Source: Latrodectus hesperus
Lineage: Eukaryota; Arthropoda; Arachnida; Araneae; Theridiidae
NCBI GenBank assembly: GCA_037975125.1
Contig: CM075862.1
Location: forward strand, 77,791,960 to 77,855,959
DNA length: 64,000 bases
Reading direction: 5' to 3'
Shown: one piece after another, positions 1-14,200 of the stretch
How the letters are laid out: each line of letters starts with the position of its first letter
Numbering within the stretch: position 1 is the stretch's first letter
The notes under the pieces: model-generated
The model's input: only the letters and a program-made list of their open reading frames with translations
What the model was told of the DNA's origin: nothing
Database searches by the model: none
Made by a program: the position numbers and the translations under genes

Positions 1-1680
1 TTGAAGATCTTTGGCATCTATGACAGTAATATCAAAGCGAACTCTAATTTTTTAAATTTTTGATTTATTTTCTTATCTTCAGGTAGGATGCACTTATTTC
101 AATCAGGAATGATTTTTTTGAAAAATATAGGAAAATTTATCTTGTATTTTGCTTTTGCGAATTGTTAAAACTCACTAAATTTTAATATAATTTTCTTTAT
201 TTTAATTTGGAAATAACTTGCAAAATGTGTATTAATATCAAAATGTTAAATTTTAAATAGTTTGCTTTGTTTGATTATAATTAAGTGCTTTAAAATTATC
301 AGTTAAAGAATGTTTATTTAAAACATTTCATATATATTTTTTCTTTTAAAATTCGTTTTAAATTTCCAGGGTTTTTATAAATTTCAAAGAAAATGAAAGG
401 AAAATGTTTTCCAATTAATATTTTATTCCGTTAGGATGAGGGGGGGGGGATCTGTAACATTTTGCAAGATTTTAGTCTTGGATATGAAAAAATTCTTTTG
501 TTGAAATGTCTTAATTATTATTAAGCATTTTAATTACAATTTAACTATGGAAAAATTCTGTATTGAAAAAATTATTTAATCTAATTTTTGAATCAACAAT
601 AATAAGGATTAGTATATGCTGAAAATTTATCATAAAAAAAAATTAATGATACATTTATCAGTTATTATATTTGGTCCTAATGATTTTCTGAAATGAGAAA
701 AATTAAAGGAATCTGGAATAAGCTACTAGTGCTATGGTAAACATATTCAATATAATTTTCTATTTACTTCAAGGTAAATATGCTTGAAAATAATTATAGT
801 TAAAATGTTTTATATCTTGTCAAAAAATTTTAATGTTTTTGCCATCAATCTTATATTTTAATGATGCAAACATTTTGCCAGAAAATATGGCAGTGTGTCG
901 TTAAAAGTAGATCCAAGTAAATTAAGTTCAGCTTTCAGTAAAATAAAATTCTTATATCTAAATTATAATTAACAAAATATACATTACTGATAATTACATT
1001 ACATCATAGATGTAAATTGATAATTTTTTTATAATTACAGTGCTTGTATAGTATTCTATAACTTTTATTTAATGGGAAGAAGTTGTCAAGATTTTATGTA
1101 TTTTTGCAGGAGATATGTGTATTAGAAAGTTATGCTTTACCAATTTCTGAATTATTTAGCTAGCGAATTTATTTTTAGAATATTAAAAATATTTCGAAGA
1201 AAAAACGTAAACATGCATGAAAATTACGCTAATTCTACCATTGTGTTATCATTAAATAATCTGGAAATTTTTTGCTGAAATTTTAATAGCTGTTAAGAAA
1301 AATTTTAAGATTAAGAATTTTTCGAGGAAAATCGATTTAAATTAAAGTTTTATAAAAGTCAAAAATGTTAGTTTTTTAAATGTATCAAATAAATGTAGAA
1401 AACCTAAATTTATCTGGTTATCTCAAAAATTAAAGATTAAAAAATGTAAAATTTTTTATGCGAAGTGAAATTTCATGCAAAAAGCATAGCTGCTATGGTA
1501 TATTTCTGATCTTTTAAATTAACTAATATTTCATTCTTATTTTTACCTCTTGATTTTTTTTAAGGAATAATAATTTCTGAGTAATTGTAAAAAATTTTCT
1601 ATGCTACATAGATGTATATTTTTGAATTAGGAATGAGTTTCCACATTAAAAAATTATTAGTAGATAACATCACTTAATGG
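1..1680. other. AT-rich sequence upstream of eIF4G, no gene seen
   Basis: Low-complexity AT-rich DNA with a short G-run near 440. I see no open frame, splice-bounded exon or repeat that I can name. Earlier eIF4G exons, if any exist, are not recognisable here and would have to lie outside the window. Confidence 0.5.
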
Positions 1681-1760
1681 ACTGTGCGCAGTTGAAGTTC
1701 AGTTGTGGCGACCTTGGCGGAATTGAGCGTCCCGAGATTGGCTGAAAAAGTTAGGGCGAA

Positions 1761-1823
1761 ATGTTCACGTGTACGGTGAAAGCATCCGTTTTCGTGCGAG
1801 TCGTCTCTTCTTGTTTGGGTTAA
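1761..1823 (+). promoter_or_regulatory. Upstream ORF 1 in the eIF4G 5' leader
   Basis: ATG followed by 19 more sense codons and a TAA, all inside the inferred 5' leader. It would be translated only if transcription starts upstream of 1761. A further 5-codon ORF lies at 1975-1992. Their presence is seen directly; a role in damping eIF4G translation is inference. Confidence 0.4.
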
Positions 1824-2053
1824 CTATTTCGTGCTATTTTCTGGGAAATATTTTCTTGGCCGACTATAGAAAGCGAACGGAGAAAATTTGACACTTGCCT
1901 GGTTCGATCATTGATTTGCAAAGTCGAGAGCCATTTTTATTGCACTTTGTCTGCCGCTCTGAAAGACAAGCGGAATGTGCCTAAATCAGTGAACTTCCCG
2001 AAGTCGGACGAAAGTGCGGGACAGCGTGTTTTCGTTCTACTTCCTTAGCGGCC

Positions 2054-2098
2054 ATGATGGCAGCTCGCTTCTACTGTCCCGTCCCAGTTATCTTATGA
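2054..2098 (+). promoter_or_regulatory. Upstream ORF 3 in the eIF4G 5' leader
   Basis: A double ATG starts a 14-codon frame ending in TGA, 57 bases before the eIF4G start codon. It is the uORF closest to the main ATG, and the spacing would allow reinitiation. Its regulatory role is inferred. Confidence 0.45.
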
Positions 2099-2155
2099 TT
2101 TGTTTCAAGTGTTGAACTACAGAGTTATTATTAGTGTCTGTGAAAGTAGTAAATT

Positions 2156-2207
2156 ATGCCTGTGTCAAAAAGTGCTCAGGATGGGCATAAATGGACACAG
2201 TATCATG
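2156..2207 (+). CDS. eIF4G: eIF4G exon 1 (N-terminus of a short isoform)
   Basis: Encodes [17 protein letters not shown] and the first base of a glycine codon, ending at a clean GT donor. The phase-1 end matches the phase of the 5967 acceptor, which brings in the lysine-rich exon 2. I know of no domain in this 17-residue leader. Confidence 0.75.
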
Positions 2208-5200
2208 GTAAGATGATCTTTTTAAAATTTTGTTTTCATCTGTGTATGTGTCATGCGATTTATCGAAATTTTCTACATATTTGCAGACTTTTAGTGTGTT
2301 AATTTAACTGGCCCTCTTTTATATTTTGATTATGTTTTGTTTTAAAATTTTGTTTATTTGTAAAAGTATCCGATGTCGTTTCATATCCATATGGGGGCAA
2401 GTGCCATCTAAATTTAAAGGTATGGCTGCTCCGCGGTCGCGATGACGCAATAGTTTAAAAATAGTTAACATTAAAATTGAATTGTTTTGTTAGTTACTCT
2501 ATTTACGGAAAAGAAGTTACTTTATTTATGAAGAAAGTTGCTGTTTACTTAGATCTTCTGTAAACTCATAATGAATTGATAGTTATATAACACGTTCTTA
2601 ATTTCCATAAATTCACCGATATTTAATTTTTAAATTTTATTTTAAAATGGGAAATTATTAACATCGATAGAATTGTAGATAAAAAAATCTACCATTATTT
2701 GTTATAAAGTCATTTCGTATAAATTTTTATGTAATGACTTTCTAACTTCATGGTAAACTGCTTTTATTAATTGATTTCTAATAATTTTCATTTATTCACG
2801 GTTAATATTCTATGATCCTATATTATAAGGAATTAATAGAAATTATCTATCGTAATTTTCGTAACATTGTAAAGCAAAATAAAATTCATGTTTACAAGAA
2901 TTTTCCACTACCTTTTTCCTATTGAATGTATAGGCAAATTTGGGTGGAACAGGAAAGAGTTCTCTTTCTTTTCAGTGAATCCTGGTAAAAATAGGATTAT
3001 TTTGGTTCTCCTTTGTTATTGTACTTTTTACTATTTGTACTGTTCAGCAAATGTGTTTTGTTGAAATTGAAATGTAATTGTACAAAAATTCTATTCTGTG
3101 ATTTTCAAAGCAAAAATTCATTCATGTCTCATGTTTTTATATAATCATTTGATTAGTAGTCATTTAATCATTTTGATTGCTGATGTGGAATGATTGCATT
3201 AGATATGTCTGTCTGTAATAAAGTTGTAAAAAATAATAAGATTTTAACTGACTGGTGTCTGTTAAAACTAACTGGTCTGCAAAGATTTATTACATAATTT
3301 GCATGAGATTTTTTTCTATTAAATTCAAATCTTAGCCATTGTAGTTTTTATTTTTATAAGTAAATATAAATTTTATGTAGTTTTCCTATTAGAAAAATAA
3401 TCTCACATATACATACTATCCACATAGAAAAAAACCTTTATAAATAAACAAACTCTACAGTTCTGTTAAAGTAACCATTTGTATGATTTAAATATTTATT
3501 GAGGTAATAATTTTTATTCTGTTGCATTTTGTAGATATTTTATATCATTAAATAAATGTTAATGGAAACTTTAAAAAAAATTTTATATCAGTTTTGGGTT
3601 TTGCTTTATCATTTCAACTCAAACATTCTTCAATTCATCTCATGAATATGAATTTCATTGAAGAATGTTTCCATTTGCATAAATCATTAATAGATTATGT
3701 ATTCTTATATATGAATTTTTAAACTGGGAACATTATAATTAAATCATTTAAATAAGTTGACCATGTGTACATTATCTAATAGATGAATTTTCTTTGTTGC
3801 ATTAAATATTTCTAAGTTTTCTGAAATTCATAAATTGATAAATGTATCAAGCACTGCTAGTATTACAAGTATTTGAAAAAGAAGCAAATAATATTTTCCA
3901 ATATTCCTGAGCTTTATTTACTATTGAAACTTCAAAGAAATCTGATAATTCTACTAAGTCTTGTTTGTTAATTGACCCATTAAAGTTGTCATACTGATTG
4001 CATTTATGAATATAAAAAATATTATGTTCAGGTAATAAGTTATTTAATGAATACTGATTATTGTGAAACTTAAAATTTGCTAATTGTGTGCATAGTTAAA
4101 TAATTAATAACTACACACACATATTTCAAACTGATTTTTTTTCTCTAATGAAAGGGAAAATACTATTTAAGCAATAATTTTGCTATAATAATCTAAGCAT
4201 ATAATTTTTATTCATTTGCTTCCAATAATTTAGTTAACTACGTTACTAACTTTTAAACCAAAATCATTTTCTTTCCGGTCAGTTTAAATGATAACAAAGA
4301 AAATAAAATTTTGAAATATTTTTTAGATTCTCTAAAATTGTAATTTACTTTACTTTTATATTTTTAAGGTTGTAATACTATAATTTATATTTTCTATATC
4401 TAATGTATTTTTACATTAAATTATCCTGTAACAGTATTCCCTTAATATGACATTTAACTTATTTTCTCAATCATCTTTAAAGACATTTTAATATTTGTTT
4501 GGCTTTTTCTTACCATGTAATCTAAATACATTTTTATCTTCTGAAATGCGAGATCTTTTAAATGGTGTTATTTTAGAAAAGCATCATAAATTAACAATTA
4601 TATTGTAAAATGAAATATGAAAAATCAAATGTTAAGATTCAAAAATTTTTTTACACTCATCTGTTTTCAATGTATAAGCATGTCTGTATGAAAACTTATG
4701 AGAAAATTTATAATCTTAATGCAGCTTGCCTTTTTCAAAAATAAGTTTTGAAGTTGATTCTTAGTTTCATATTTAAATTTTTTGGTGAAAATTAACTTTC
4801 ATTGTATATTTATGTTTTATAAAATTTTCTTTTTAATTTTTTTTTATGTGAATTCAATTTTTCATCAAGTTTTCATTTATTCTCTTTGGTTTCTCCTCAA
4901 TAGTATTTAATAGTACACAATTTAGCGAGAAAAAAATTTTAAATAGAAAAGATTATATTTAAATAGAATATTATTTAATTTTATAATAAGGCCGAAAAAA
5001 ACTGAGTATAAAAAATTATATGTACTCTAAATAAAAATGCTTCTCTCTGCAGGCTTGTTTTATTTATCTTAGAAGTGATAATTTTGAGATCAGCTTTATT
5101 TTATCCATAACAGTATCAAAACAAGGTTAGAAAAAAATCTATATGGATTTATGATTTTTCTTGTAAAAATATAATTTTTCTTACATGTTTCAAGCCTTTT

Positions 5201-8200
5201 ATATTATGATTATAAATATCTTTTTACTGCCATTGATTTGTAAGTAAAAATCACACACAACGAAACATTTTTCCTTAGTAACTTTCTAGAAGATTACTCT
5301 AAGATCTAGTTATTATAATTAATTTTAAAGCATGGGTTTTGTTTTATTTTTATTTATGAAATACTTTTTTAATTTATAAAAAAATTAATATTGTGTAAAT
5401 TAGGTGCATGAGTCTTAAATTATTTTCACGGCTAATTTACTATTTCTTTGAAAAATAATTTGTGTGTAATTGTCAATTTAAACGATGCTGCTACATGTAT
5501 CTATATAATCATGATTTTTTTTTAACAAATCAAGATATCTTCATCAAAAAATTTTTTAGTTCTGTATGTATTTTCAGGTTTTAAATTAAAACCATGCAGT
5601 GTTAAACAGTCTATTGTAATAATTCTAATTTTTACAAAAAATATTTGCTCATTGCAGTCAAAATTGAATTCAAGTTAACTAAACAGCAATAAAACAATTT
5701 TCAGCAGACATTAATGGTGTATATGATAAAATCATTTATACATAAAATGACTTCATGTGTGATTTTTGTTAAGTGGATATTAAAAAAGTAAACAGATAGT
5801 TACAAATATAGAAATCATTTTTATTCACATTTCTTTATGTTCGTTATAGTTTGTACATCCATAACTCAATTTTACTTTTGCATCAAAATATGATTATGTG
5901 ACAAAATATTAAGATATTATATGTTTGGGACTTCATGAATGTTTCTAAATATATTAAAATTTTTAGGCAAGAAAAACAAGGCAAAAAAGAAAAAAGATAT
6001 TAATAAAAAGGGAGAAAGTAAAGAAGGTGGGGAAATGGATGCTTTCTTAGATAAAGGAGAGGTAGGTTTTTTCTTGAAATACTTTTTTAAATTTATCTGA
6101 ATTAAGTGTTCTTTGTACATATTTCTAATCATGCATTTTTCTCTTCCCCAAATCTTATGAGCTGGTGCAACAATAAATGCACCGGGCTGTGATTTACTGT
6201 GATAGAATGTATTCTTTTGATTTCTTAGTTTAACCTGTTAATATGAACAGAGTTTTAGTAACCTTTGATACTTTTGCTGTGTTTTTTTATAAATTTATAG
6301 TTGAAATTTAAGTGCTTGAAGTTCTGTTTTGTTCTGAAAGTATATTAAACTGAAATTAAGTGTTTGAAGTTTATTTTGAAAATGAATCAAGTTGAAAATT
6401 TTCTATTTTGGTATTAGTATGTAGGAAGTGAAAATATGATAAATTGAATTTGCATTTTTAAAATTGTTCTACAATTGATTATTAATTTTACTGTATGTGT
6501 AATTCAATTAAAATTGCCATTATATGTAGTTAGGTTTACTGTGAATTGTAATACTTGTAAATTAGAAACTTGATTTTTTTCATAATGTGTTATTTAGATC
6601 ATTGATTTAGCTTTATTGATTGATTTAACTCTATTGTCTGATTCTCTCATGTGTGGATTGTGTTTACACTAATGTTTTTTAAGATGGTCGCCACCATTTG
6701 TTTAATTAACATCCAGGGTTTCATAAAAACATGTTATTTACATTACTTATTTAGTTTTATTTCATCTAGCCCTGCTATAGACTGCTTGATATTCAGTTAT
6801 TTTATATTTGTTTTGTAATATTTCTTTTATAAATGTAATGCATAACTGTTAACTTGTATTTAGTCATACAATACATGGATTTTAGATTAATGATTTTACG
6901 ATCTAGCAGTAAATTTTCTCAGATTTACAATACTTTTAAGTTAGTTTGAAAACATTTTATTTAGGCATAAATAAGAAAATTATTCTTGTTAATATTTTTA
7001 CTATGGTTTGGATTTTTTTATTATGGTTTATTGATTATTATGGGATTTGATGATTGTGTAAAAGAATTATTTTGTAGTGCTGATATTTAAATTGTTCATG
7101 GTGCTGAGAGCGACATTAAGGATTATTTAAATTGTTAAAAAAATAAGCTAAAACAGGATTAATATGTTGTAAAATAATTTAGATAAAATTTCATGGATCA
7201 AATTATTTTACTGCAAGGAAAAGTTGAAATCATAAATGCTAAATGTTTTCAGTTATTTTGGTTCATAATTTGCCAGTTGCTGTAGCTGACCATGCAGGAT
7301 TATTCTTTAGAAAATTGTGAGACTCCAAAAAATATGGATCATGAAGAACATAAAATTCCTATAATTGATAAAAAAAAGGCTGAGGAAAAAAAATCATTAG
7401 TAAATGCTTTACAGAATTAACAGCATTTGCAGTTTTTATTAATGGCCGCAATGAATCATTCTTAATTATCTTATTGTGGTTATTTCGTTTTCTGATACAA
7501 AACATGCTAAAAAACCCACGCTTTTCAACCAATCAGTAGAAAATACAATAAACTGCAAACTATCTTTTACTGGACAACTATCACCATGTATACAAATAAT
7601 TTGTTACTAAAATATGAAAAAATAGGGATGAAACAGTGCAAGCGAAATAGAAATCAGATTGATTGTACGGTGTACGGGCAAATCAGTAAAGGCCCGAAAG
7701 CCATGTCTGTATTGCGTACAGGCAAAACATGGAAGGGGTTAATGTGGGAAATGTACTGCATAATGTGGAAAACTGCAAAATTCTTAAACATACCTGTGCC
7801 AAATTGCCAGCTTGTAAAATTGTAACATTTTTTAAAAACAATTTGGAAAAACAGTTGATACTGTTGCTAATATAATGAAATCCATACTATACATTATGAA
7901 AATGAAAATTATTTAGTTATGAAGTGCAAAACATGTTTTAAATTTTACTTACGTTTTGATTTTGTGTAACATCGCTTCTAATACAATCTGCATACTAATT
8001 AAATAATTAATAATTCTCATTTGATAAATAATATGTCAATGAATCTTATTGTTTCTTTAGATTTTTTTTTTTTTTTAAACTAAGTTTGAATCATGAGCAA
8101 AAATTAAAGTTGATAAATAAATTTTTTTGTATTTAAGAATAAAATATAATTTTAACAATTGTATTTTTTAAATTTTTTAACACTTATATTTTATTAATGC

Positions 8201-11200
8201 TTTAATCTGTATCTTGTAGGGTATAATTTAAAAAAAAAGTATACTTTAGCACTTATTTGACACAGTATGCTAGTGAATTTCTTTCACTGAAAAAAGTATG
8301 GCTCTCAATGAGATTTCTTTTAGATAAATTTCACAAGCTTCTCAGATTTGATTTGAAAGTGTTATTTCTTATACCTGCACTGGTTGTGATCTCTGAAAAC
8401 TGATAAGACTAATATTTCTTTAAAGCTATTAAGGTTTTGGGGTTTTTTAAATCACTAAAGATTTATAAGTAATGTATCTTGTTTTCTTATTGAATGTGTG
8501 AAAAATCTGTATGTGAAAATATATTTTGCAACATGTCAAATATCTTATAATTTATTTTCTTCCGAAACTGGTTTTATGCCTGCATTAATTTTTAATGACT
8601 GTGAAAGAATATTAAAAAAATAGTCATTTTCTGTTTTTCAAATTTTTAGGAAAATGCACCTGCCAGTACTGTACCAATAACACTTACAGTCAAAGATCAT
8701 CCTTCTCTTTCTTTGCCAGTCACAATAGTTGACAGTGACATTTTAAGTATGATTCCACTACCTGGAGAAGTATTACCTGAAACTATAACTTCTAATAATG
8801 TCACACCATCTGAAGAAACTTTGCCAGATTCCTTCCCAACAAATGATGTTTCACCAGTTGAACAACCCAGTGAAACTTCTTCAGTATCACCAGCAGAAAG
8901 TGATGATAAAGAAAATGTAGACGAGTCAGTCCAAAATAAAATAGTTCTTAAATATAGTTATAAAGAAGGTAGGTAACTGGTGATTTGAAGAATTTTTTTA
9001 AATAGTTTGTTTTTAATGCATACTTTTAATCTAACCTAATGTTATGTTGTAGATCAGTGGAGTCCTTTAAATCCTGAAGGAAAGAAACAATATGATAGGG
9101 ATTTCCTTTTGCAGCTGCAGTCACAACCTATGTCCTTAACAAAGCCTTCAAATTTGCCAAATCTAGATGTTATCAAAGACAAAGTAATTAAATTATTGAA
9201 TTATTTTAAAGTTGATGTTTTTAAGTCTTGTAGTGGAACTAAATTTTTTGCTGCTTAAGGTAATATTACAATGAAGTAAAGATTTATAGGCTATAGGTTT
9301 AGATATAAAAAGTGCACTTAGCTTTTGGCTAAAAATTCTGATTTGAAAGAATGTTTACTCTTCATTTATCTTGGTTCAAGTTAGGTTAATTGGGGTATGA
9401 AATTTTCAAGAATTTTCTTTAATTGTAAAATTATTACATATTAAAGCTAATGTGTTTTTTAGCCTCATTTCAATGTATTTCCTATTCCTCAGTTTTGGAA
9501 GAAAACATATTCACTGCAGTTGACAAAAACAAAACTTTTCTGATATTAAAAACAAATATTATTTATTGTATAAAATAGCTACACTCTATGAGAAAAGGAA
9601 AAGAAAATCTGATGCTTTACATATTTTTTACTACCTTCAACAATTTAATGACAAATTTAAAAAAGGCTAATAAACACATACTTTGTTATTGAAGCGTTAA
9701 AAGTTCTGGAATAGTATTAAAACATTTAAATTTATTATATTATGGGATAGCAACTTTGTGGAGTGATTGCAAATAAACATAAATTACAAATGCCTTAACC
9801 AAAATTTTGAAGTGTAGTTAATTGGTTACCAATGTTCACATGTTACTTTATACCATTTCATGCAGTCATTAATTAAAACCCAGACAAAATTTGGTCGATA
9901 AACTCAATAAGTATTTATATATAATATTTAGAAGCTTTTGTTTTATATAGGTTTTATTATATGATATTTATCAATGGTTTAATAAATGAATTGGAATTTA
10001 GGTTAATTTTTTGGTAAGGAATGTATGAATTTAATAATTTTGTATTAAATTCCTTTTCAAGCGATTCACTGTTATTGTTATTTCAGGCACACATACAAAA
10101 ATTAAACGAAGTCAATAGAAATATCCAGATGCCACCTCCTCCTACTTTTGGAGACCATTTCTTACCACCTTATGCTCAGAGGGGCGTACCAAGAATGGTA
10201 TATTTCATTTCTAATTTCTTTTGTATTTACACAATGTATTTTAATATCATTAAAATTAGAAAGTTTTCTTACTGGTTCTAAATAATACTACCTCCACTAT
10301 GAATGCTTAAATATATTCAGCTGTCAGACCTAACTTATATATAGCATCTTATAATTTACTTTATGAAAAAATTGCCTTCATTCATTTAACGTAATGAGTT
10401 ATTTCTTTCACAATATTGTTGGCGCTTAATTATAACCAATTACAATGCACTTCAGTTGCTCTTTATTATAATACAAATGGGTTCAGTTTAAATATAAGCT
10501 TAACATTTAAGCTATTGATGCTAAGATTATTAATAAGTTAATATATATTTCTGTGTCTGAAGTAAAGGATTAATTTTTTATTATATATATATATTTTCTT
10601 CACTGAAATATAAAATATTCAATGATTGTTTTTTGTCTTTATTTATAATCATTCATAGAGGTAATTTAGATGTAAATATCTTAAAAATTTTCTCAGATTT
10701 TTATGTGATTATGGCTTTTAGTTAAGGTAGTATGTCAGCATTAACTTTAAAAAATTTTATCTGAATATATATATATATAGAGAGAGAGACTAAAAAAATA
10801 GGCTGGGCTAGAAATCAGTTAATGATAATGAATTTTTAATATGTTTTATTCATGCAAATCTTTCAGGAAAGAACTCGCAACAACTTTATTTATGTTCATG
10901 AATAAATGATAGTACTTGGGTATATATTTAAATTCTTAAGAGAATTGTTTTTCACTTTCAAAAAATTTCTTATAGCCTCAGATGAACTATAATAATCGTC
11001 GAAGTCTGCAAGGTCGAGAACAGAAGGCAAAGAAGATAATTTCACTTTCTCATAATGTTAAACTGCATGAAGCAGATAATGCGTGGAAACCAGCTTATAA
11101 ACAAGATGCAAGTGCTGATGTAAGTGTTTTTATGAATTATGCTTCAAAGGAAATTTTAAATTCCCCATTTATTGTATTCACTATAATGAAATTTAAAACA

Positions 11201-14200
11201 TTCAGTTATCTTTCTTTTGGAAGATAATACTGAATTAAATTTTTAATTTTTGTAATATTCTTGTAATTGCTTTTTTTATTGTATAGTAAGAAATGTTTAA
11301 ATGTAACTGATTGAGGAAATTCCTTATTTTTTGTATTGGATATTCTTCTCTTAATTTAATTCAACTGCAGTGAAGAGAGCCACTTTTGTATTTCTGTGAA
11401 AATTGAATACAAATTGATATTTGTTATTAAGAAAAAAGATGTAAATTAAAAAGGTTTTTTTTATTTTGAGTAACATTTGTTGAGATGGGGAAAAAACTTC
11501 AAACCTGCTAATTACTAACATAGTGGCTTTCATTAGGCAGGTGTTTAAATACATTGATGTTACAGTGGAGTCTCACTTTTATTTTTTAAATGTAAAATTC
11601 AATACTGCAATATAATAATTAAAAACCACATTTCTATAAATTTCCTAAAGAATCAATATTTACTTTTCTTAAAAGCTTCATAATACTTTCCTTAAAAGTA
11701 ATTATTGATGCTACAAATCCTAAACTTAAAAAAAGAAACTAAAGCTGAAAATGCTAAAAATTGATATAACATGTTTAGGAAAAAGAGGTTATGATCATAC
11801 ATGAATATATTTTTTCTATTTTAGTTGAGCTTTTTTTTTCCTGTTTTTATATTTAAAGATTTAAAATTGTACTGCAAATTGCAGCTAAATTTTGCTCGAC
11901 TATTTCTTTTGTACAAAATCAAAAATTTGATTCAAATTTAGTTTCTCCGGCATTATAACATAAATTTTCACACAAATGGGTTGTATTCTGATCTAAATAT
12001 ACAGTGCTTCATTTTCTAAAAGGATTTTTTTATCTAATTTTCCTGTATTCAAATCAGGTTTTAATGAACTTATCATACCTTCTAATTCCTTCAGAAACTC
12101 TTTGTATTTTCTCCTTCCTTCTCAAAGTTCAGTCGATGTGATATTGGTTAACTTATGTGTATAGATAACTTAATTCATTTGAAATGGGCATTTTAAATAT
12201 TCCAGTTTATCTAATTTCATGTTTGGTATTTCATAAACATAATTCATACAAATGGGAAAATATTCAATTCGATTATATAAACACATCCTTAACTCAAATT
12301 CTTCAATCAAAATTCAGATAATTTACAAGTTTCTTGATTTTGATTTTTAGTACAAAGGTCCAATTCCCTCTGGATCTGTTTAAGCAAGAGATTCATCTTG
12401 TCAATATGCATTACAATTTATGAACAGTATTTAATTGCTCATATTATGAAAAAAAAACTTACTTTAAATCATTTAATGTATTTTTAAAAAAATAAATAAA
12501 AATTTTTTTATATATTTTCTGTCATAGCAAAAATTACATACTATTTATTAATGCTGTACTAATTTTTATTGCTATTCAAAGTGATATTATAATAACACAC
12601 AAATTTTTTTCTCTTTTTAGGAGAAAGAAAAACTTCGAAGAAATGTTCAAGCTATTCTGAATAAACTTACTCCTCAGAAATTTGAAACTTTGTTACAGCA
12701 GTTAAAAAATTTAAACATTGATACTGTTGAAAAATTGAATATAGTAATAGATTTAATATTCGAAAAAGCTGTTGATGAACCTAATTTCAGTGTACCATAT
12801 GCAAATATGTGCAAGCATCTAGCTATGGTAATTATGCCTGTCAAATTTTTCTTTCTGGTTAGAAGTTAGTTTTCTTTAAAATTTAGTTATCGTTTTCTTT
12901 AAACTTATGGTTTTTAATTTTTAGGTAAAAGTACCAACTGAAAATAATAAACACATCAATTTTCGTAAACTTCTTTTGACCAAGTGCCAAAAAGAATTCG
13001 AAAAAGATAGGAGTGATGAGATTAAGCATGAAGAAAAACAAAAAGAAGTTGAAGAGGCTGCTCCTGTAAGTTTATTTTTTAAACTAAATATGCCTTCATT
13101 ATTAAAACATTTTATTTTGAGGTTTTGCATTGATTAAATCTTAATATATATGTTTGTTAATCATAAATAATTCTTGCGAATTATTAGGCTCCTATTAAAA
13201 AGTTAAGCTGCCAAGTGTTATTAAAAAATAATAATCTTATCATGATAATTAAAAGCTCTGCTAGATTAAAACTCATTTTTCCAATGACACATCAGCTTTG
13301 TATGTTCTTGGTCATCCAATTAATCTATCTTAAAACTCTCGTATCTTGGATATTTTATTAATTTTCTTTAAATTTGAAGTATTGTTTTCCTTAAACTTTC
13401 CTTTAATTTGCTGCCAAAAGATAAATGCTCTTGCCTTCAATTTGAGTTTGAATCCCACCTTAGATGTTTGTAGTGGTTCGAGACCACTTTAAGCTGTAGT
13501 TTCTAGTCTAATTAGCCACATTTGTAAAATGTAACTTCAATTTGATTCTGCCCATAATGATTGAGCAGCCAATTCAGTATTATCAAAATATGGAAAAAAA
13601 TTTAAGAAAATCTTAGATATCTATCAATGTTGTTTCAAGCTCAGTTTCATTTTGTTCGAAATATTGCTTGATAAAAGTTAAGTAAAATTTTAGTCTTGAT
13701 TTTATTTTGAATTTTTTTATCAGAAAAATATAATTTCTTTATAAGATAAAATTTGAACTTATCAGATTTGAATGTTCATAAATAGAATCAGAGTTACTGC
13801 ATAATTTTATTATTAAGTGAAACTTTAGAATTACAATTTTTATAATAAAACATCAAATATTTTACAACATTTTTTAAAATTAAAATAAGGGTTTTACAAA
13901 TAAGTATTGCATGTTTTGTAAATTTATTAGGATTCTATACTATATTAATTCAAAAATAATATGAATATTTAAATTTGTCAGTAAATTATTGTAAGAGTAA
14001 ATCTATATTGTGCTTAAACATAAAGCATAAATTCATATATAATGGAAATTTAAAAAGTGTTTAAAAGCTTCAACAAAAAGTATTTGCTATTTTATAGTGA
14101 AGAAACCAGCCACTCTGAATTGTTTATAAATTAAAGAAAAATAATAAATTTTTACATGTTATATATATATAAAATTTTAAAATAATTTAAGAAACCTTTT

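Larger units (their letters stand above)
1685..2155 (+). promoter_or_regulatory. CpG-rich promoter and 5' UTR of the eIF4G transcript
   Basis: About 450 bases with far more G+C and CpG than anything nearby, which stands out in this AT-rich window. TCAGTT at 1699-1704 fits the arthropod initiator consensus TCAKTY, so transcription may start near 1701. No convincing downstream promoter element follows at +28. The stretch runs without an obvious intron into the ATG at 2156. In-frame stop TAA at 2150-2152 shows that the segment just before the ATG is untranslated. The promoter role is inferred from base composition and position. Confidence 0.6.

Noticed and set aside
5917..6132. Minus-strand frame of 71 codons
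   Set aside because: Antisense to eIF4G exon 2; the lysine-rich exon reads as Phe/Leu/Ser-rich on the other strand.
6683..6700. YY1-like motif AAGATGGTCGCCACCAT
   Set aside because: Sits mid-intron without other promoter signs; a single motif is not enough.
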